Source of the DNA: Flavobacteriaceae bacterium
GTDB lineage: Bacteria; Bacteroidota; Bacteroidia; Flavobacteriales; Flavobacteriaceae
Assembly (NCBI GenBank): GCA_016649715.1
Contig: JAENXC010000016.1
Coordinates: 1-64,000, forward strand
Direction: 5' to 3'
DNA: 64,000 bases
This document shows, piece after piece, positions 60,393 to 64,000 of the stretch. Each line of letters begins with the position of its first letter. The first letter of the stretch is position 1. The position numbers and the translations under genes were made by a program. The notes below the pieces were generated by a model, which was not told where the DNA came from, did not search any database, and saw only the letters and a list, made by a program, of their open reading frames with translations.

Positions 60393-61409
60393 ATGGAACC
60401 AGCTGTAAAAGAATATACATATAAAGATTTTGCAAATGATCAGGAAGTAAGATGGTGTCCGGGCTGTGATGACTACGTTATTCTGCGTTCGGTACAAAAA
60501 GCCCTTCCTGAAATAGGTGTGAAAAAAGAAGACGTGGTCTTTATTTCGGGAATAGGCTGTTCATCCCGTTTTCCATATTATATGGACACCTACGGAATGC
60601 ACAGTATCCATGGCAGGGCTCCCGCAATAGCCTCTGGTGTGAAACTGGCAAATCCCCAACTAAGTGTGTGGGTTATTACCGGAGACGGAGACAGCATGGC
60701 TATTGGTGGAAACCATTTTATTCATGTATTGCGAAGGAATATAAATCTAAATATTATTCTTTTTAATAACGAAATATACGGCTTGACCAAGGGGCAGTTT
60801 TCTCCAACATCGAGGGTTGGTCAAAAAACAAAATCGTCCCCTTACGGAAATACCCAGCCTCCATTTTCACCCGGAGAACTGGCCTTAGGGGCCCAAGCAA
60901 GATTTTTTGCTAGGATTGGCGGAAATTCGCCCAAGGAAATGACCGATATCTTTATCCAGGCTGAAAAATTTAAAGGCACTTCTTTGGTAGAAGTACTTCA
61001 AAACTGTGTAATCTTTAACGATGGTTGCTTTGTGAAATATACCGATAAATCTGTTCGGGAAGATAAACAGCTTTTTGTGGAACACGGTAAACCCATGGTA
61101 TTCGGGAAAAACCGGGATAAAGGTCTTGTGCTAAACGGCTTAAAACTGGAAGTGGCCACTATTGGAGAAAACGGAATTACCCAGGAAGATCTATTGGTCC
61201 ATGATGCCAGAGAAAAAGACCCTACCATGCATCAAATGCTGGTGAGGCTGGAATATCCTTTAGTAACTGGAATAATTAGAAGTTTTAACGATGTAACCCT
61301 GGAAGAAATGGAAGATGCCTTAACTGCCCAGGTAAGAGAAAAATCCAGTTTCAAGAAAGCCGACGACCTGTTCTTTTCTGGTGAAATTTATGAAGTAAAA
61401 GGGGAATGA
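60393..61409 (+). CDS. korB: 2-oxoacid:ferredoxin oxidoreductase subunit beta
   Basis: A 338-residue TPP-binding subunit with WCPGCDDYVIL, GIGCSSRFPYYMDTYGMHSIHGRAPA, the TPP motif GDGDSMAIGGNHFIHVLRRN and NNEIYGLTKGQFSPTS. These are KorB hallmarks. With KorA it makes succinyl-CoA (or a related acyl-CoA) and reduced ferredoxin. The nuoA gene follows 67 bases after its stop with no obvious terminator between. Confidence 0.93.
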   Translation: MEPAVKEYTYKDFANDQEVRWCPGCDDYVILRSVQKALPEIGVKKEDVVFISGIGCSSRFPYYMDTYGMHSIHGRAPAIASGVKLANPQLSVWVITGDGDSMAIGGNHFIHVLRRNINLNIILFNNEIYGLTKGQFSPTSRVGQKTKSSPYGNTQPPFSPGELALGAQARFFARIGGNSPKEMTDIFIQAEKFKGTSLVEVLQNCVIFNDGCFVKYTDKSVREDKQLFVEHGKPMVFGKNRDKGLVLNGLKLEVATIGENGITQEDLLVHDAREKDPTMHQMLVRLEYPLVTGIIRSFNDVTLEEMEDALTAQVREKSSFKKADDLFFSGEIYEVKGE

Positions 61410-61476
61410 CTGTCATTGAGCAGTTCTCAGCCCTCTAAATACTGTTAATTTTATAACATATCAAGTAGCTAAAAAT

Positions 61477-61827
61477 ATGGGTTCAGAAGCACTAATAGTA
61501 TTCTTTATTGCAGGTGTTGTTTTAGTAGCCGGCGCAAACTTTCTGTCGAATTTAATTTCACCAAAATCCGATAATTTACAAAAGCGGGAACCATACGAAA
61601 GTGGTATGAAAACCATTGGATCTACCTGGGTTCAGTTTAAAGTAGGGTATTATTTATTCGCCATCCTGTTTTTAATATTTGATGTAGAGGTGGCTTTTTT
61701 ATTTCCCTGGGCGGTGGTTTTCCAAAAAGTGGGGGCCGTTGCTTTAGTTGAAATAATCATCTTCCTGCTCATTCTGGGATTAGGCCTGGCTTATGCGTGG
61801 AAAAAAGGAGCATTAAAATGGGAGTAG
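61477..61827 (+). CDS. nuoA: NADH-quinone oxidoreductase subunit A
   Basis: A 116-residue membrane subunit of complex I with three helices and the conserved loop [14 protein letters not shown], then [24 protein letters not shown]. It opens the nuo gene run and overlaps nuoB by ten bases. It contributes to the junction between the peripheral arm and proton-pumping membrane arm. Confidence 0.93.
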   Translation: MGSEALIVFFIAGVVLVAGANFLSNLISPKSDNLQKREPYESGMKTIGSTWVQFKVGYYLFAILFLIFDVEVAFLFPWAVVFQKVGAVALVEIIIFLLILGLGLAYAWKKGALKWE

Positions 61828-62378
61828 AAAACAACAATAAGACACCTGAGGATTTCCCAGGAAAAGTAATTCCGGCAGGAAACGGGGCAAATGTAATTGT
61901 CACTTCACTAGATAAAATCATTAACTGGGGACGTTCAAATTCGCTTTGGTCCCTTTATTTTGGAACCAGCTGCTGTGCCATAGAAATGATGCAAACAGGA
62001 GCTGCACGCCATGATTATTCCAGGTTTGGTTTTGAGGTCGCTAGACCCTCCCCAAGGCAGGCCGATTTAATAATCATTGCGGGCACTATTGTAAATAAGA
62101 TGGCCCCAGTGTTAAGGCGCTTGTACGACCAAATGGCAGAGCCCAAATACGTTATTGCCATGGGCGCGTGTGCCATCTCTGGCGGCCCTTTTTTTTACAA
62201 CTCCTATTCGGTGGTAAAAGGTGCCGACCACGTGATACCTGTAGACGTATATGTACCTGGCTGTCCTCCTCGTCCCGAAGCTTTACTGGAAGGCATGTTG
62301 ATGCTCCAAAAAAAAATAAGGACCGAAAGCATGAAACATAAAAAGAACCCTGTAGAAGGCTTTGATGAAGGACTTTAA
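61818..62378 (+). CDS. nuoB: NADH-quinone oxidoreductase subunit B
   Basis: A 186-residue subunit carrying cluster N2, the last iron-sulfur cluster before quinone. Cys ligands are visible in [10 protein letters not shown], later GACAISGG and [11 protein letters not shown] choose the ATG at 61818, which follows a good ribosome site (AAAGGAG) and overlaps the nuoA end; an earlier in-frame ATG at 61797 would add seven residues. Confidence 0.93.
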   Translation: MGVENNNKTPEDFPGKVIPAGNGANVIVTSLDKIINWGRSNSLWSLYFGTSCCAIEMMQTGAARHDYSRFGFEVARPSPRQADLIIIAGTIVNKMAPVLRRLYDQMAEPKYVIAMGACAISGGPFFYNSYSVVKGADHVIPVDVYVPGCPPRPEALLEGMLMLQKKIRTESMKHKKNPVEGFDEGL

Positions 62379-62390
62379 AACCCGAAAGCT

Positions 62391-62867
62391 ATGACCAATG
62401 TGGAATTACAAAAACATATAGACAACTGGTTTACAGATCCAGGTGCCGTGAAGCTTGAATTCTCAGAAGAAGGCTCTCAATTTTTAAATATAAGCATCCA
62501 CCCCGACTATCTCCACGAACTCATGTGGAGCTTAAAACACAATAAAGAAACCCATTTAGATTATTTATTCTGTTTAACCGGTGTTGACTGGGGAAAAGAA
62601 TTAGGGGTCGTTTACCACCTAGAATCTACCCTGCACCGCCATAGCCTTGTGGTAAGAGCCAATGTTGAAGATCGGGAAAACCCTGTACTAGATTCGGTAC
62701 AGGATATCTGGGCCACTGCCAACTTCCATGAACGGGAAGTCTATGATTTCTTTGGAATAAAATTCAATAACCATCCTAACTTAAAAAGGCTCTTCCTTAC
62801 CGATGACTGGGAAGGTTTTCCGCTAAGAAAGGATTATGTAGATGAAGTTAATATGGTCGTTAAATAA
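62391..62867 (+). CDS. nuoC: NADH-quinone oxidoreductase subunit C
   Basis: A 158-residue 30-kDa-type subunit with the core HSLVVRANVEDRENPVLDSV and WATANFHEREVYDFFGIKF and the end GFPLRKDYVDE. It is separate from NuoD, not fused as in E. coli. It begins 12 bases after nuoB. Confidence 0.92.
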   Translation: MTNVELQKHIDNWFTDPGAVKLEFSEEGSQFLNISIHPDYLHELMWSLKHNKETHLDYLFCLTGVDWGKELGVVYHLESTLHRHSLVVRANVEDRENPVLDSVQDIWATANFHEREVYDFFGIKFNNHPNLKRLFLTDDWEGFPLRKDYVDEVNMVVK

Positions 62868-62873
62868 TGGAAT

Positions 62874-63995
62874 ATGGAAACAACGATTGTCAATAACGAC
62901 TTTAAATCTGAAGAATACTTCATTAACATGGGGCCCCAACACCCTGCAACGCACGGTGTGCTTCGCCTACTGTTGACCATAGATGGGGAGATAATAAAAA
63001 AAGTAGAGCCGGATTTAGGCTATATTCACCGTTCTATAGAAAAAATGTGCGAGCGGGACAGCTATCAGCAAATAGTTCATCTTACGGACAGGATGGATTA
63101 TCTATCTTCCCATATAAATAATGAAGCGGTGTGCCTGGCAGTGGAAAATGCCCTTCAACTTGAAATACCCGAACGCGTAAAAGTTATCCGGACCATTATT
63201 GACGAATTGACCCGTATTGCTTCCCACACCTTATGGTGGGGCGTGATGGGGATGGATGTGGGAGCCCTTACCACTTACTTTTACGGTTTTAGGGACCGGG
63301 AACTGATAAATGATATTTTTGAAGAGACCTGTGGCGCCCGCTTAACCATGAACTACAATATCCCCGGAGGCCTAATGTATGATATCCATCCAAATTTTGT
63401 AAAAAGGGTAAAAAGCTTTATCGCCCATTTTAAAACAAAATTACCCGAATATGACAGCCTTTTGACCGGGAACGTTATTTTTCAAAAGCGTACAAAGGGA
63501 GTTGGCATTTTAACTAAAGCCGATGCTATTTCATTTGGGGCATCGGGCCCCGTTGGCAGGGGTTCCGGTTATTCTTGTGATGTTAGAAAACACCATCCAT
63601 ATAGCGCCCTGGACAAAGTTCCTTTTAACGAAGCCCTACAAACCGAAGGGGATTCATTTGCCCGTTATCTGGTTAGGATCCAGGAAATGTGGGAATCCAT
63701 GTCTATAATAGAACAATTGATAGATAATATTCCTGAAGGGGATTATAACGTACCCACCAATGCGGTTATAAAATTGCCCAAGGGTGAATTTTACCAGAGG
63801 GTGGAAACAGCAAGGGGAGAACTTGGGGTGTATATTATAAGTACAGGGACAAAAAATCCCTACCGGCTTAAATTCCGCTCTCCTGGTTTTTCCAATTTAT
63901 CATTGCTGAACCATATTGCCGTGGGCGGTAAAATTGGTGACTTGGTGGCTACCATGGCCACCTTGGATCTTGTAATACCTGATATAGACCGATAA
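62874..63995 (+). CDS. nuoD: NADH-quinone oxidoreductase subunit D
   Basis: A 373-residue 49-kDa-type subunit lining the quinone site: NMGPQHPATHGVLRLLLTIDGE, YIHRSIEKMCERDSYQQI, then SGPVGRGSGYSCDVR and the C-terminal LDLVIPDIDR. The frame ends with a stop five bases before the window edge, so the gene is complete. The operon surely continues outside; whether it includes the NADH-oxidising subunits nuoEFG cannot be seen here. Confidence 0.93.
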   Translation: METTIVNNDFKSEEYFINMGPQHPATHGVLRLLLTIDGEIIKKVEPDLGYIHRSIEKMCERDSYQQIVHLTDRMDYLSSHINNEAVCLAVENALQLEIPERVKVIRTIIDELTRIASHTLWWGVMGMDVGALTTYFYGFRDRELINDIFEETCGARLTMNYNIPGGLMYDIHPNFVKRVKSFIAHFKTKLPEYDSLLTGNVIFQKRTKGVGILTKADAISFGASGPVGRGSGYSCDVRKHHPYSALDKVPFNEALQTEGDSFARYLVRIQEMWESMSIIEQLIDNIPEGDYNVPTNAVIKLPKGEFYQRVETARGELGVYIISTGTKNPYRLKFRSPGFSNLSLLNHIAVGGKIGDLVATMATLDLVIPDIDR

Positions 63996-64000
63996 AATTA

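Noticed and set aside
61406-61416. ATGAC-T-GTCAT palindrome before nuoA
   Set aside because: The spacer is one base rather than four, it overlaps the end of korB, and no -7 element is placed to suit; not counted as an operator.

Overview
The window reads as chromosome of a Bacteroidota/Flavobacteriia bacterium. It is AT-rich, its promoters carry the Bacteroidota -7 element TAnnTTTG, Shine-Dalgarno sites are weak, and typical flavobacterial families are present: surface proteins with the AQVGI..TTSP start, DUF4834, YfhO, RND pumps with fused or linked TolC, and sulfonolipid-type genes. The genus cannot be fixed from sequence alone; an Aequorivita-like marine flavobacterium would fit. No rRNA, tRNA, CRISPR or intact insertion sequence was seen.

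Layout. 1-4.65 kb: a HigBA-like toxin-antitoxin pair and a surface protein set in long low-complexity DNA built from short tandem words and about nine copies of a CTGTCATGCTGAG..TCGAAGCACC repeat. 4.7-14.9 kb: lpdA, a second surface protein, prolyl oligopeptidase, and a likely sulfonolipid (capnine) set made of a cysteate-synthase-like PLP enzyme, a SPT/cysteate acyltransferase-like enzyme and a convergent YghO/bacterial-ceramide-synthase-like N-acyltransferase, then an outer-membrane barrel and DUF4834. 15-21.7 kb: YfhO, a glycosyltransferase and mlaEFD. 21.7-25.2 kb: a Crp/Fnr regulator, a haem lipoprotein-methyltransferase operon and upp. 25.4-39.2 kb: a CusA-TolC fusion pump operon and a second RND operon with DUF302 and DUF2892 proteins. 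39.4-53.3 kb: a ribosome-hibernation factor, six tandem-domain universal stress proteins, a PAS histidine kinase with a receiver-Crp/Fnr fusion regulator, an ATP-cone nuclease and a beta-CASP nuclease, interrupted by trxA-deoC-deoD. 53.3-54.4 kb: a decayed porin, paired palindromes and a HEPN-like gene. 54.5-64 kb: pyruvate:ferredoxin oxidoreductase and ferredoxin, divergent from 2-oxoacid:ferredoxin oxidoreductase korAB, followed by nuoABCD, which runs off the end.

The main discovery is regulatory. Ten Crp/Fnr-type dyads serve eleven promoters with one fixed geometry: the dyad centre lies exactly 36.5 nt before the last base of a TAnnTTTG-like -7 element, equivalent to class II FNR activation near -41.5. 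Two half-site classes occur. Seven dyads are FNR-like (TGAT/TGAC-N4-ATCA/GTCA) and precede mlaEFD, the CusA operon, hpf-usp, a TerB-like gene, two usp units, and both sides of the PFOR/KOR divergent region. Three are GTAAC/GTAAT-N4-GTTAC and precede the haem lipoprotein operon, DUF302 and the second RND operon. Two Crp/Fnr proteins with different recognition helices are encoded in the window. I infer an oxygen- or redox-linked regulon that couples ferredoxin metabolism, ribosome hibernation, universal stress proteins, envelope lipid transport and efflux, resembling in content the mycobacterial DosR dormancy regulon.
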